Shown: positions 1 through 11,134 of the stretch, piece after piece | How the letters are laid out: each line of letters begins with the position of its first letter | Position numbering within the stretch: position 1 is the first letter of the stretch | Source: Limnephilus marmoratus | Taxonomy: Eukaryota; Arthropoda; Insecta; Trichoptera; Limnephilidae | Length of the DNA: 64,000 nucleotides | Assembly: GCA_917880885.1 (NCBI GenBank) | Contig: OU862930.1 | Span: 33,052,040 to 33,116,039, forward strand | Direction of reading: 5' to 3' | The notes under the pieces: generated by a model | Databases searched by the model: none | Told to the model about the DNA's origin: nothing | What the model saw: the letters and a program-made list of their open reading frames with translations, nothing else | Made by a program: the position numbers and the translations under genes

Positions 1-84
1 ACCTGGTGATATTTACAGTATACATAAATTTTAATTATAATGGTAATAAAAGAGCATAATGAAATCGATAGTATCATGATGCCG

Positions 85-1135
85 ATTACTGAAATAATCT
101 GCGAAGATTATTATGATTATTATTATTACAATTATGCAATTCGAACGGGGATCTAATAAATTTAATATTATACATCAGAATATTAGAACTATGGAAAATT
201 TGGATGACTTTCTTATATTTATGGATGAAATAAAAACTGTTGTAAAGTTTCATGTAATAATTTGCACTGAATGCAGATTAAGTGAATCTTATACAGCCAA
301 ACAAATTGCAGGCTATAATAAATACCATACAACTACACATATTAACCAAAATAGCGGAGTGGTAATTTATATTGACGTCACATTAAATTCTCTAGTTCAA
401 GAAATACACATAAACCAATCTAATTGCTTAAAAATCAACATAAATAAGATTTTAGGTATATTAGCTATCTACAGATCACCATCGTTCAATGACATCCAAC
501 CTCTTCTGGAGAGTCTCATTGTAGAGATAAAAAAAACTAAGAATCTTCCGCGATACTTGCTAATCAGGGACATGAATATAAATACAATAGGAGAAGTAAA
601 GCACAGACAGTATGATGACTTTTTATGTGCTCTGTCGGAAAGTAACTTTATTTCCAATATTAATTCCCCAATATTAATTCCCCAAGCTCGTGCTTGGATC
701 ATATATTTACTAGAAAAATAACAAACTCAATTGCATTTGTTATGCATAATGCCATTACTGACCACTACACCATTGCAATCAGTATCCCAAACTCAATGCA
801 CAAAAAAAATAAAAAATAAAAATAAATTGGTTATAGACTTTGAGGCTTTATTAAATGATCTTGGTAAAAAAAATTGGGAATTTATTTATAAAGAAACTGA
901 AGTTGACAATGCTCTAAACTATTTCATCAATGAAATCAATGCATACATTACGAAACCCTCAACAATACAACACATTGCATTATAATATGCGAGCCTGAGG
1001 TGTGTAAATAACCCCAGACCCTCTGGGCTTAATACCCAAGAAATTATGATTGTGAAAAAAACTCTACTTGTAAACAAATATATCACAAATGGCACAAAGA
1101 GGAACTCCAGGGAATAGGACAAATCTACCAACCTT
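85..1135 (+). pseudogene. CR1/Jockey-type LINE fragment, endonuclease region
   Basis: Remnant of a non-LTR retrotransposon ORF2. The frame from 113 to 721 reads like the N-terminal half of an AP-type endonuclease: an opening HQNIRT box, a CTECRL box in place of the usual TE(T/S)WL, a YRSPS box and a degenerate D-N metal-binding region (RDMNINT). Reading shifts at about 670, where a 14-base tandem duplication occurs, and the final DH box (ITDHY) is in another frame near 750. The 731-985 frame then continues into the linker before the reverse transcriptase, and recognisable similarity fades by about 1135. No reverse transcriptase follows. The family call rests on motif order; the exact clade is not determined. 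Confidence 0.7.
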
Positions 1136-1689
1136 GTTTTTGCTTATCTTGAAGTGTGGAGGCCTCCTTTGTCATCCAATGAACAATTAGATGCAGTCAA
1201 TGTAATCCTTGGGTGATTTTGAAGTTTTTACAAAAGATTAAATTTGTCAATGAATACACAAACTCAAAGTTCCTTTTCAACAATGAAGAAAATTTTCAAC
1301 AAACAGACAGTGTCAGTTTTTTTTCTTGTTTTGGAATCAATTTTGAAAAACAATCCATTTTGGTGTCTTTGTCAATTCCAAGAAGTGAGTAAGTACCATG
1401 CTTGTGATATATATTTATTTAAAATTTCGAACAAACAAAAAACATATTGCAATGCGTAACCATGCTCCCCGACTTGGAAGTTCGCGGAACTTTCAAAAAC
1501 AAAACAAAGTTTAAATTAAACTTATTAAGGATAAAATCACTAAGTTGAAAAATGTTTAAAAATAAAATAAAAATCATGTTGCTAAGTCAACTAAGTGTTA
1601 AATACAGAATGTCATGGTTAAGTCCGAAAGAATTAAATTATGATAAGTTATTAACATAAAATAAAATAAAGATAAAATTATTGCGTTGG
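1136..1689. other. AT-rich stretch, nothing recognised
   Basis: No frame with recognisable family motifs was seen. Short open frames (for example 1244-1459) have no domain signature and low-complexity composition. It may be the decayed continuation of the LINE on the left. Confidence 0.4.
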
Positions 1690-1860
1690 GATGGGATATA
1701 ATTTAACGACAGGACGGATACGATTTTAGATTTTCACGGCCAAAAATTATTTTGTTTTGAGTTTTTTGGGGTATTATGCCGTGTTGCGCTACCTCCTTCT
1801 TTAGCCAACGTTTCGGACAGCGTTGCAGTGTCCATCATCAGGGCAGATGTGTAAAAGTTA
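1690..1860 (-). repeat. Penelope-like repeat with hammerhead core, copy 1
   Basis: Dispersed repeat shared with 22843-23070. On the minus strand it holds the two invariant hammerhead boxes, CTGATGA (1841 to 1835) and GAAAC (1814 to 1810), separated by a closed hairpin. Hammerhead motifs in terminal repeats are established for Penelope-like elements. No Penelope reverse transcriptase is visible nearby, so assignment to that class is inference from the motif. Confidence 0.5.
1803..1850 (-). ncRNA. hammerhead ribozyme-like motif
   Basis: Read on the minus strand, CTGATGA is followed by a stem II with arms GGACA and TGTCC around a 9-base loop, then GAAAC. This is the full conserved catalytic core. 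Stem III and the cleavage site could not be placed with certainty: GTTG just after GAAAC could pair with CAAC in the downstream box, giving an imperfect stem. Copy 2 of the repeat has lost core bases, so this is the only copy here with an intact core. Confidence 0.5.
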
Positions 1861-2005
1861 GGGGTGATGTTAGTACTTATCTACTTAGGAGCGATACCGT
1901 GTCGCCAGCTCCACTCTTCTACGAGCTGGCGCTACAATATACTACAGACTACTACTCAAAATAACGACAGGACGTTTAAAAAATCCGTATCTGGTCTTTA
2001 CCGTC

Positions 2006-2790
2006 CATGGGCGCCCGCAGAAAATTTTCTAGGGGGGGGCAAAATATTTTTAGTAATGTTTTAATGTAGTTTTAATTTACTGGAGCGTATTTGCATGGCG
2101 AACGAACGGACAGGACACTGTAGTAATGAAGGGCATACTGTAGCAACACTTTTTTATTAACACAATATATGTACATAACAAAAAATATTACAACATAAAT
2201 TTTAAATTAAATTTATTCTTTAAACAAGAACTGAAGTCGTCTGTTATCGCTACCAAACTTATCTACAATTTTGTTCATAAAGTCTTTTTTCTTGCAGTTC
2301 GCTTTGTCTCTGTATACGTTTAACATGCACAATCCAGACAGACGTTCATCTGACATTGTAGATCTAAGCCATGTTTTTACACGACGTAATGTGCTGAATG
2401 ATCGCCCCACTGTACATGTTGTTGCTGGTAATGTTAGCAAAACTAGTAAGGCATAGGTACCTGACACTCGGATAAAACTTGGTAAAAGATAACAAGTCGA
2501 CGAAATCTTGGCTATTCGCGCGTTTTTCAAAAATCAAACCAACTCAAGTTTCAAAATTATCAAAATAGTATAGGTAAGAACCTGATTAATAGTAGACATT
2601 ATATCCTTAAACTGTTGACGATTCGGTTTGCACAATTTCGAAGGATGTAGCAACGCTAAGTTAAATTGTGTACTGTTGGATTCACAAAATCGACTCTCCA
2701 TTGAGTTAATTAGAGAATCTGACTATTTTTAATCAATCCAGGGGGGGGCAAGTGCCCCCCCTTGCCCCCCCCCCCCTGCGGGCGCCCATG
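2006..2790 (-). mobile_element. hAT element, internally deleted, 8-bp TSD
   Basis: The element is bounded by perfect 15-base terminal inverted repeats (CATGGGCGCCCGCAG at 2006-2020 and its complement at 2776-2790) and by an exact 8-base target duplication, TTACCGTC (1998-2005 and 2791-2798). Inverted repeats plus an 8-bp TSD are diagnostic of the hAT superfamily. At 785 bp it is far too short for a full hAT and keeps only the 3' end of the transposase on the minus strand. It sits inside the BEL integrase fragment. Confidence 0.92.
2213..2701 (-). pseudogene. hAT transposase C-terminal dimerisation domain
   Basis: The frame 2530 to 2213 carries the hAT C-terminal dimerisation signature: LTLPATTCTVGRSFSTLRR, then KTWLRSTMSDERLSGL. 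An in-frame stop lies just upstream at about 2533, and the same coding sense can be followed to about 2701 (ALLHPSK box). The N-terminal zinc finger and the catalytic core are absent, so no activity is expected. Confidence 0.85.
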
Positions 2791-3118
2791 TTACCGTCGC
2801 AACTCGAATTATATTATCAGTACCAGGATGAACGTCCGTGATTACGCCCAAAGGCCAATTTAACGGAGGCGAATCCTCCTGTCCCACAAGTACGACAGTT
2901 CCAACCTTAATAGGATGGTCAGTCGTAGTCCACTTCTGCCTGACTTGCAACGTGTGCAGATATTCCAAACGCCACTTTTTCCAGAAGGATTGAATCATGC
3001 CATCTAATAACTGCTTGCGCTGAGCAAAGTTTGTTTTAGCGTCTGTCAAAACAGAAGCAGGTAAGTACTGTAAAGGTGTCGACATTAGAAAATGTGCAGG
3101 AGTAATAATGTGAATATA

Positions 3119-4350
3119 ACATGAAACTACTTACGTACTAAGGCGAAGCGCGGTGGTCAGTAACACGTGTTGAAGAAATGTTACTACAAAAGAAGAACTG
3201 CAATATTAGAATAGTTTTGGGATAGAAATGTGATGGTCGATGAAGTGACACAAAACTGTATAAATTGAACGCAAATAGTGTGCACTTTATACAATATTAC
3301 TTCAGAATAGCAAATCAAAAGCGGTATTGTGAAAAGACGCAAGAAGCAATGTTAATTTCAATTTCAAGTGGTTCAATGACATTTCCATAGACATCGAACT
3401 ATCAAAGAAAGTAATCATATACGACAGTTCCTACTTTTGATAATTATAATAATATAAATATAAATGAATACTCAAACAATAACGAAACATACACCGGACG
3501 CGCGACGGAGTGAGCGGAATTTTGAGTTTATATTTTTGAATCGATTTTGTTACTCATTACTTTCACGAACAAAGATTTATTTTTTGACTTTTGGGGTAAT
3601 ATGCCTTCACACATTTAGAACAATTTCAAAATTAAGTTAAACCAATAACATAAATATCTAGCTGTCCCGATAAACGTTGTTCTGCCATATAAATTATTTC
3701 TAGGGAATATTTATTATCTTAGGTTAGGTTCAATATATTTAATCTTCTTAGCGGCGTTTTTCCATACAAACGTATTCCACGTTTATCTCTCTGGATTTTG
3801 ACCCTAGAGCAAATATTTTTTTACATAATATAGATATCGACCACTAGCATTTCGGTATGTTTTGCTTTTTTTGATAATTTACTTCTTGTAGAAGTTAGGA
3901 CCTTCCAAAAATGAATAAAATTGCCTAATTTAATCGCCGTCAAAAAACGTTCTGTATACAAACTAAACAATGTATTTTGAAAAAAAAAGCAAAACGTACC
4001 GACATAGAATATTTTCTTCTAATACAGTTAGTGAAAAAATAAATTAAAATCGGTCCAGTTTTGGAGAAGAAAAATGGGGAATACAAAACATCGATTTCGA
4101 AGATTTTATTTAGGTATTTTCGGCCCGATGTGCAGGTGTCCCTTTCGCGCAGTTTCCCTGAGGGGGGGCGGAGAACGAGGGTTTTGACAAATACATACAA
4201 AGCGAAGTAGTGATGTAACGAATTTTATCGGTAGACTAGTGTTGTCCTTCCCCGAGTAATCGATATTTTTTATTCGTTTTTTTCTGTTTAGTGACTTATC
4301 GCGGTATATCTATACTGATCGAGCTTTTTTCATCAAGTACTATAATAAAT
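3119..4350. other. intergenic stretch with possible dispersed repeat
   Basis: No gene recognised. 3470-3600 resembles the outer part of the repeat at 1740-1760 (both have a GGGGTAwTATGCC box). 3690-4200 has a GC-rich segment around 4120-4190 set in AT-rich sequence and looks like a separate dispersed repeat, but there is no second copy in the window to confirm it. Confidence 0.35.
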
Positions 4351-4518
4351 TTTCAATTTGGTAGGCGTTATGGGTACCATCGCCCCGGGAACCATTTATT
4401 GGATAACCAACACCCCCGCCACTTGGTCACCCTAAGTGGTCCGCTATGTTTGATGACTGAGCCTGGGTTCCCGGGTTCACGGGTGAGGTCTGCATGGGTT
4501 TTGGTGGCAGATAATTTT
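4351..4518. repeat. GC-rich dispersed repeat, copy 1
   Basis: Shares a run of boxes (TATGGGTACC, GGGAACCATTTATT, GGTCACCC.AAGTGGT, TTCCCGGGTTCA, GGTGAGGT) with 54947-55110 in the same orientation. The edge at about 4519 coincides with the point where the neighbouring minus-strand coding sequence loses family similarity, so the repeat probably truncates it. The class of element is unknown; a LINE untranslated region is possible. Confidence 0.6.
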
Positions 4519-4784
4519 TAAATCGGAAAATGTGCAGTTGGTGTGTTCGTGCTTTATATTTGAAATCTCTGAAAACAAATATTTTATATCAACAATTCTG
4601 CGACCTTCGTGAATATGGGTTTCATCAATATGGTCTGGTTTCAACAGAAAATCATCAAGCGTTGTTGGCGATGAAGAACCTGCGTTTTCTTCTATATTTG
4701 GAGAAAATGATTCATCCCTGGAAGGTTCACGCATTTGTGAAGATGTATCTAAGTTTCTAGCAGCATCGTTGATGACATCCATCC
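4519..4784 (-). pseudogene. possible Mutator-like transposase N-terminal exon
   Basis: An 85-90 codon minus-strand exon starting at a good 3' splice site (TTTATTTACAG, complement of 4785-4795), with a start codon a few bases inside. It reads acidic, serine-rich sequence and then a GRRIVDIKYLFSEI box. From memory that box opens a family of arthropod Mutator-like transposase proteins; this could not be checked. Similarity ends at about 4519, where the GC-rich repeat begins, and no downstream exon is seen. It could instead be an exon of an unrelated host gene. Confidence 0.4.
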
Positions 4785-6508
4785 CTGTAAATAAAAAGTA
4801 ATAATAATTAAATTACTTATTTTCGTTGTACTTTTTTTTAGAGTTCCATACGCGAAGGAATCAAAATGTAATGCTTTATATCTTCTATTCTTTTCCAAGT
4901 CTCGGTAACACATGCTACATACAGGCTTCTCATAACATAAACCATTAGGAGGGTTCAGTAGTTAGAGGAAAACTATATTTCTCGTACTTACCTAGAGATC
5001 GAACGCGTTGCAACATGAATCTGTCGTTTGATAATAATAATCGGTTTTTTCGTCTAGTAGACGAAAATAAACGTAATAAAAGTAAAAATAAATAAACGAG
5101 CTTTGTTTCCATTTCTTTTACCCATTATTTATATGTAAGAAAAAGATATCACATTTTTTTAGTAAAAGTTAGATAATAGTAGCTGATTTTATATAACTCA
5201 ATTTCCAAACACACATAAGTGCTAAAACCATTCAAACTGGTATTAACTTAGATCAGCAAACATAAAAAGCTCTTTACGATAAAGTTTTTTTTGTAAATGT
5301 ATTTAAAAAATGATAGTAGGTCGGTGTCAGCCCTTACTAGTACCTAGCGCATTCCACATGTGGCTTTCTGAAACAATGGTTCTATTCTGGAGGCTAACGT
5401 GAAACGTGACCCTAGGCGGTCGCTGTCACAGCCGGCCGGCCTTGTTGGGCGTTTCAAATAATATTTGATTATTTATTATGAATGATTATTTTTTAATATT
5501 TCAGTTTTAGGGCACAAAATCAATATTTTTTCTTACAATAAATCAATATAAGCCAAATAAAAAATATTCACAACAATATTTTTACAAAAAACCCGAAATA
5601 ATTTCCAAATCCCATAGAGTAACGCTGTGTTACAAGACGGTTTGTCGAGGGTAGTTTTAGCATGGTATGGGAAAGGTTAATATGAATACCTATAAATAAA
5701 TAGTTTTGTCCATGGGCAAATCGAAATCTTTCAAGAAGTCCTGGGTAGGTCGTGAATGACCCGCTCATGGAAACCCGCTCACGGACCACCAAAGAGCGAG
5801 CGGGTCATTTTTTCGTCAGCACCCGGGTCTCGCGACCCACTTCTCGCAACCGCTCTACTACTGCAACCTGGGTTTCGGGTGCGGATGTGGCGGGGCGAGC
5901 GACGATAGATAGCTGTATGAGAGAGTGAACGGGTTGTCAACACCCGGGTTTCGCCACCCGCTTTCTTGTCTCAGGTAGTAGAAAGTAGCTGGGTGAAGCG
6001 TAAGTGCGAACTGCGACACATTCGGTCAACACACACGTGCGTGACGTTAATAAATAACAATACAGTGCTATCGTTCCTCGAATAATCGTTTTTTTAATTT
6101 TTTTATTTTATTTTAGGGAAATCAACAGTTTACAATGTGATTAATTTATACATGTTTAATTTACCTTACTGAGAAACCAATTATAGATCTCCTGATTTTA
6201 CTTTTACATTGTGTATCAAGAAATCAATAATTAACTCAAACTGAAATCTTACATCAACTAAAAGATATTACATATTACAGGAGGTAGGTAGACATAATAT
6301 TTCCCGTATGTGTCGTTATTTCTTGTAGTCCCGAATTAATTTCATATAAAACACGCAAAATTAGATCGCATTCATTGTTTCTCTTTACCGCATTGATCGT
6401 TTAAATTACGCGGAAAATTTCGTTTGTCAATAACATTGGAGAGCGAAAGAGAGATAGAAAGAACGGTTTTTCGCCTTTGTTGGCGGCCGTTTCTGACATG
6501 TTAGTGCT
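4785..6508. other. intergenic; GC-rich segment with inverted repeats
   Basis: No coding region recognised. 4785-5750 is AT-rich and featureless. 5755-6030 is an abrupt GC-rich island containing a perfect 12-base inverted repeat and two diverged copies of a CACCCGGGTyTCGCsACCC box (about 5819 and 5940). It looks like a small non-autonomous DNA element, but ends and target duplication were not found. Confidence 0.4.
5755..5809. repeat. 12-bp perfect inverted repeat (AATGACCCGCTC)
   Basis: AATGACCCGCTC at 5755-5766 is matched by its exact reverse complement at 5798-5809, with a 31-base spacer that carries another partial copy (ACCCGCTC). Confidence 0.75.
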
Positions 6509-6509
6509 A

Positions 6510-7080
6510 AATCAGGTACCTGCCAACCTACCCTTAGGTCCGTTTATCATTTATGGGTCCATATTAATTTATGACGGGTTCGTTAATTGTTGTTAGACAT
6601 TCAGGCAGAGCGGTGCGCGTGTTAAGCTTATAAGCTTATCTTTTTACGATCTAGATTTTGAGCCCTATAACATGAAAAAAGTTCGCACTCTCCAAGAAAG
6701 ACTAAAAATTGTCGAGGAAGTGGAAAAAAATCCAACAATCACGTGGCATAAACATTCCGATTGATGGAAACAGCAAGCAGATTTCTTACAGCAATAAAAA
6801 AAGCCAAAAACAAATGACGCTCAAAGATTATTTACAGCACAGAGTGTAATTTTTTTTGTCTCGATGCAGCTTCCTTTTTTAAATTTTTTTACAATATTTT
6901 TTATTTAAACAAATTGATTTATAACTGAAACGTGTTTCTTTTTTAGAATATGTATGTATATAGGTACATATTAAAACTTTTAATATTGATGTGTTTTTTC
7001 TATATTCCCGCAATCAATGTTTTCCTGCATCCATTGTTTATTTCAATAGGTCCCTTGAAAAACGATAGATGGAGGTTTCA
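6510..7080 (+). mobile_element. Tigger/pogo-like element, internally deleted
   Basis: A short element whose sub-terminal sequences are imperfect inverted repeats (about 6538-6565 against the complement of 7045-7075). The right end, read on the minus strand, starts CACTGAAACCTCC after TA, close to the CAGTGAAACC ends of Tigger-type elements that target TA. It holds the beginning and end of a CENP-B/Tigger-type transposase joined by a large deletion. Confidence 0.5.
6672..6849 (+). pseudogene. Tigger/pogo transposase remnant (N- and C-termini)
   Basis: The ATG at 6672 opens MKKVRTLQERLKIVEEVEK, matching the first helix region of the CENP-B/psq-type DNA-binding domain of Tigger transposases. 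The frame stops after 30 codons. A different frame downstream ends in MTLKDYLQHRV and a stop at 6847, like the short C-terminal tail of such proteins. The DDE catalytic domain is missing entirely. Confidence 0.55.
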
Positions 7081-7107
7081 GTGTACATAATATCTCTATC
7101 TCTACAT

Positions 7108-10100
7108 ATTTATTTATTTATTTATTACACGCCCTGATGGGCTTTTACATTATAATTTATAAGTTAAGTAACAAACAATGAAGAAAATATAATACAATGA
7201 GAAAAGAAAATACACAAAACAGTGTAACAACAAAACAAATAAAAATTCATATTATGTAAAAATGATAAGATGTCTCATATTCAATATAAACAAAAATTGA
7301 AGAAATTATGTAAATCTATTTGTGCCTAGAAGAATAAAAGTGATAGAATATACAACGTTTATACTGATTAGTTTTAAGATGAAATATATCACCTAGATTA
7401 GAATATTTATTTTCGAGAGTGTGAAGTCTCGGAAACGGAGAATTTTGATAAGCTAGTGTCCTGGTGTTATTGAAGTAGAAGGGTAATTAATAAATGTCGA
7501 CAAGATTTTTGGGGAACATGGATATTGATAAATTGAAGTAATTCAGAACAGTCGATTTTGTAATGCAGTATTTTATGTAATAATATTAAATCTGTGCTTA
7601 TTCTTCTTTCTGAAAGTTTCAATAGATACGTTTTATCCAGGAGATAATTGTAATCAATGTTTAGTATGGGAATATGCAATTTAGAGTTTATAAACCTTAG
7701 AAACTTCCGTTGAATCTTCTCAATGTTGTCTGAATGAATGTTGTAAAAGGGAGACCATAACGTCGAGTTATATTCAAGTTGGCATCTGACAAGGGTTTTA
7801 TATAACATAATAAATGTGTCTAAATCATTGAAATCTTTGGCAGCTCTCAAAACAAAACCAAGAATCTTTAGGGCTTTGTTGATAATATTATTAATAAATG
7901 ACATACAAAGGTGAATTTACTGTCGAACATAATGCCTAGATCCATTATTTCACTAACACAATTTAAATTTTCATCATTTAAAGAATACTGAAAAATAATA
8001 GGATTATTTATTTTTGAAAAATGAATGAACTGACATTTATTTATATTTAATGCTAGTTTGTTGATAGAGCACCATTCAAAAAGATATATCAAGTTAGTTT
8101 GAAGTATAATACAATCATTAATGTGGTTAATCTCTTTATATAGTTTCATGTCATCGGCAAACAGTAGCACATTTATGTCAGTAAATATATCAACAATATC
8201 ATTTATAAATATAATAAACAAAATGGGCCCTAAATGGGAGCCTTGCGGTACTCCACTTGTTGCTATAAATTTGTAAGACTGTGTGCCATTTATTTTCACA
8301 CTAAGAATTCTATTGGACAAATAACTAACAAACCAATTTAATAAACTACCATTAACTCCAAGTTTCGCCAATTTATTGATTAGTATTTTGTGACACACCT
8401 TGTCAAAGGCCTTGATAAAATCAGTGTATATTGAGTCAACCTGGCACCTGTTGGCTAAAGATTTAGATATGAAGTTTTCGTATATTAGTAAATTGGTCAG
8501 TGTAGATTTATTTGAACAAAAGCCATGTTGGTAGGGAGTTATAATTTTTTTAATGTTTGTGGATATTTTATGGAGGACAATTTTTTCAAAAAGCTTGGGT
8601 ATCGATGATTGGATACATATTGGTCTATAATTTGTTACGTCCGTTTTGTCCCCTTTTTTAAAAATGGGTGTAAGAAAACTGTGTTTCCATGTATCAGGGA
8701 AACTGCCTGTCTCTAGTGACTGGTTAAAAATTAGAAAAAGAGGAACAACTAAGCCGTTTAAACATTCTTTAATTAGCACAAGTGGAATATTATCAGGTCC
8801 TGCATTTTTTCTAGCATCTAACAAATTTACATGGTTTTTGATATCTTTAATTTCTATGCGTACTTCAGATATATCCCGACTAAGATTCGATGAGAATTTT
8901 GGAATTTCGTTGCTAGGTATATCCTCTTCATACACAGATTTAAAAAAATCGGCGAAAAGATTTACAATGTTTTTATCATTACACCCAATTTTTCCATTGA
9001 AATTCATAGAAGTTGGAATACCTAAGTTAGTATTTTTTTGAGAATTAGTGTAATTCCAAAACTGTTTTATATTTACACGAATTTCACTTTCAATTTTGTC
9101 AATGTAATTTTTATAGCACAATTTTGAGATTTTACAACACTCCCTTCTTAACAATTGAAATTTATTGTAATCACTCGTCAGTCTGGATCGCTTGTAATTT
9201 TTATGAGCTATTTTCTTACTATATGTTAAAGTGATCAAATTGGGACTAAACCAGTTTGGAAAATGAGCAATTCTATTATGTCGAAGGGGCACAAAATTTG
9301 CTATAGCATCATTTAGAATGCCATAAAATTTATTTACATTATCGTTAATATCTGCGTTTTCCAGAAAGGACCAATCTGTTGTATTTAACAGAAATTTTTT
9401 GAAAATTTGCTTTACGGAAGTTATAAGATGACTTGATATTATTAAGATGAGTGTTGTTAACAAAGGGAATAACTACGTCCAGAGGAGGATGGTAAACGTC
9501 TACAGGTAATAGTTCTTCCAAAGATTTACATACGTTAGCAGTGGGCTCACTGCAAAAAACTAGATCAAGAATGCGACTATTTATATTAGCGACAGTGTTT
9601 AGTTGTGGGATTGATAAATAATTCCACATACCCAGAATCTCTCTTTTACTAAGATTAGCAGTTGACATATTAATACCAGACAATTCAGGGTCATCATGGT
9701 TCCAGGATATATTTGGTAAGTTATAGTCTCCTACTACAAGTTTGGCACTGGGATATTTAAACCTTAAAAATTCCACGTCCTCAATATGTTTTGTATACAG
9801 CTGTGTATCGGAAAAATGGGTAAATATAAACATCCAATTATTAACTTGCCAGCATTTTTGTTTTCGAGCAACACGAATAATTGTTCAACCTCACTATTCT
9901 TGTTTTAAGCACTTTTGACGGAATACGTTTGTGGACAGCAATCAGGACTCCACCCCCTCTTGTATTGGGGCTGGTGTTTGAACTACGGTCTACTCGGTAG
10001 ATGTGGTGATCGTGCAATCCAAGCTCCGCTGAGAAAATTGATGGTGTTAACCAGGTTTCCGTTAACATGATGACATCGTGTGAGAGAGTCGGGGCACTTA

Positions 10101-10370
10101 TTCTGAATTCCTTTAGTTTCGTTCTGATGCCTCTGACGTTCTGATAGTAGATGTTACATTAATTTAGTTGGAGTTTTTTGGCAAAATATTGACGATTTTA
10201 GGCAGGTTATTTATATATTTTATTGTTAAATTTGATTCACCATTTTTTTTTTCTAGTCTCCAGCTCGTCCCAAAGCATTATCAGGTGTTTTCTTTGTTAA
10301 ATGGTCTGATCATTTCTGGCTTTGATACCATCTTTGAATTTTTTGTTATTGATTAAAATCTCTACTGCCG
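7108..10370 (-). mobile_element. LINE A copy 1 (CR1/Jockey superfamily), nearly full ORF2
   Basis: Non-LTR retrotransposon read leftwards. The 3' end (left) is a run of TAAA-type repeats at 7108-7127, preceded by a stem-loop at 7131-7142. ORF2 remnants run from 7316 to about 10155, and a possible ORF1 C-terminus lies at 10158-10370 (LPKIVNILPKNSN, then stop). The right end abuts an R1-like element near 10357. The same family occurs at 31408-40825, where a BEL element splits it. Confidence 0.85.
7316..10155 (-). pseudogene. LINE A ORF2: endonuclease + reverse transcriptase, frameshifted
   Basis: The endonuclease occupies 10155-9345: an NVRGIRTKL box, MLTETWL, RGGGVLIAV and VVGDYNLP follow in the expected order over two frames, broken near 9840. 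The reverse transcriptase is in the 9463-7868 frame: GPDNIP (fingers), NYRPI, YTDFIKAFDKV, SGVPQGSHLGP and the catalytic FADDMKLY box are all present. Frame breaks near 9400, 7880 and 7470 separate endonuclease, RT and C-terminal domain; translation sense ends at 7316. With at least four frameshifts the copy is dead, but every catalytic box except one D-H endonuclease box can be read. Confidence 0.88.
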
Positions 10371-11134
10371 AGTGGGGATTGCGCTCTCCAGCGCTCCGTC
10401 TCTTATATAGGGGGGTTTACGTGGCGCAAGTCTCGTATGCGGCCTCTGTGTGGGAGCACCGCCTGGAGAATGCACTCATACTCTCGGCGCTCAAGAGAGG
10501 CCAGCGAGTCCCCTTGCTGGCGCTTTCGGGTGCTTATAGAACAGTTGCTTCGGACGTTTTGCCAGTCTTGGCCGGCATTTTGCCAATTGATCTTGAAATC
10601 AGGGAGGTGCTAACAAAGAAGAGCCTGACAAAAGGAAGACCCGCTACACACCTAGGTGTTGAGCTAATACCAGGCGGGGCAGTGTCTCTCCCAGGTCTTC
10701 TTAGAGAGATGCGAGAAAGAACACTGAGAGAATGGCAAGAGCGATGGGACAGGTCGAATACGGGAAGATGGACTTACTCCTTCTTCCCGTCAGTTAAACT
10801 CAGAATGGAAGGGGCACACATTGTAAGGGATCACCATGTGACCCAATTACTGTCCGGGCATGGGGAGTTTAGGGGGAGATTGCACAGTCTCTCTCTATCC
10901 CCCCATCCAAACTGCGCGTGTGGCAATACGGACCAAACAGCCGAGCACATTCTGTGGCATTGTGAGATTATGACGGATGCTCGAGAGGAAATGTTGGATG
11001 GTTTACAAGTGACCACGAGACCAGTATGGAACGCTGATCTCGTCTCGAATAAGGTGAACTTCGAGTGCCTGCGGAAGTTTACAAAGGTTTGGGTTGAGAG
11101 ATGGCCTGATCTTAGAGTCGCTGACCAGCTGTAA
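10357..11134 (+). pseudogene. R1-like LINE ORF2 C-terminal domain
   Basis: About 258 open codons ending at 11132-11134. The sequence begins in the post-RT 'thumb' region (LLYRGVYVAQVSYAASVW) and ends with a CCHC-type knuckle (CACGNTDQTAEHILWHC) characteristic of R1-clade ORF2 C-termini. There is no in-frame break, but endonuclease and reverse transcriptase are missing because of 5' truncation, so it is a fragment rather than a gene. The upstream in-frame ATG at 10322 lies in unrelated sequence. Confidence 0.8.

Larger units (their letters stand above)
1942..3118 (-). pseudogene. BEL/Pao integrase C-terminal fragment, split by hAT
   Basis: Minus-strand remnant of a BEL/Pao polyprotein. From about 3118 down it reads through the end of the integrase (ITPAHFLMSTPL box), then the FWKKWRLEYL and VRQKW boxes typical of the C-terminal DUF5641-type region. 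At 2798 the frame is interrupted by a hAT element with a perfect 8-base target duplication. The same reading frame resumes to the left of the hAT and stops at 1942. Everything upstream of the integrase C-terminus is missing. The intact BEL copy at 33548-38662 shows the same boxes in the same order and supports the family call. Confidence 0.85.
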
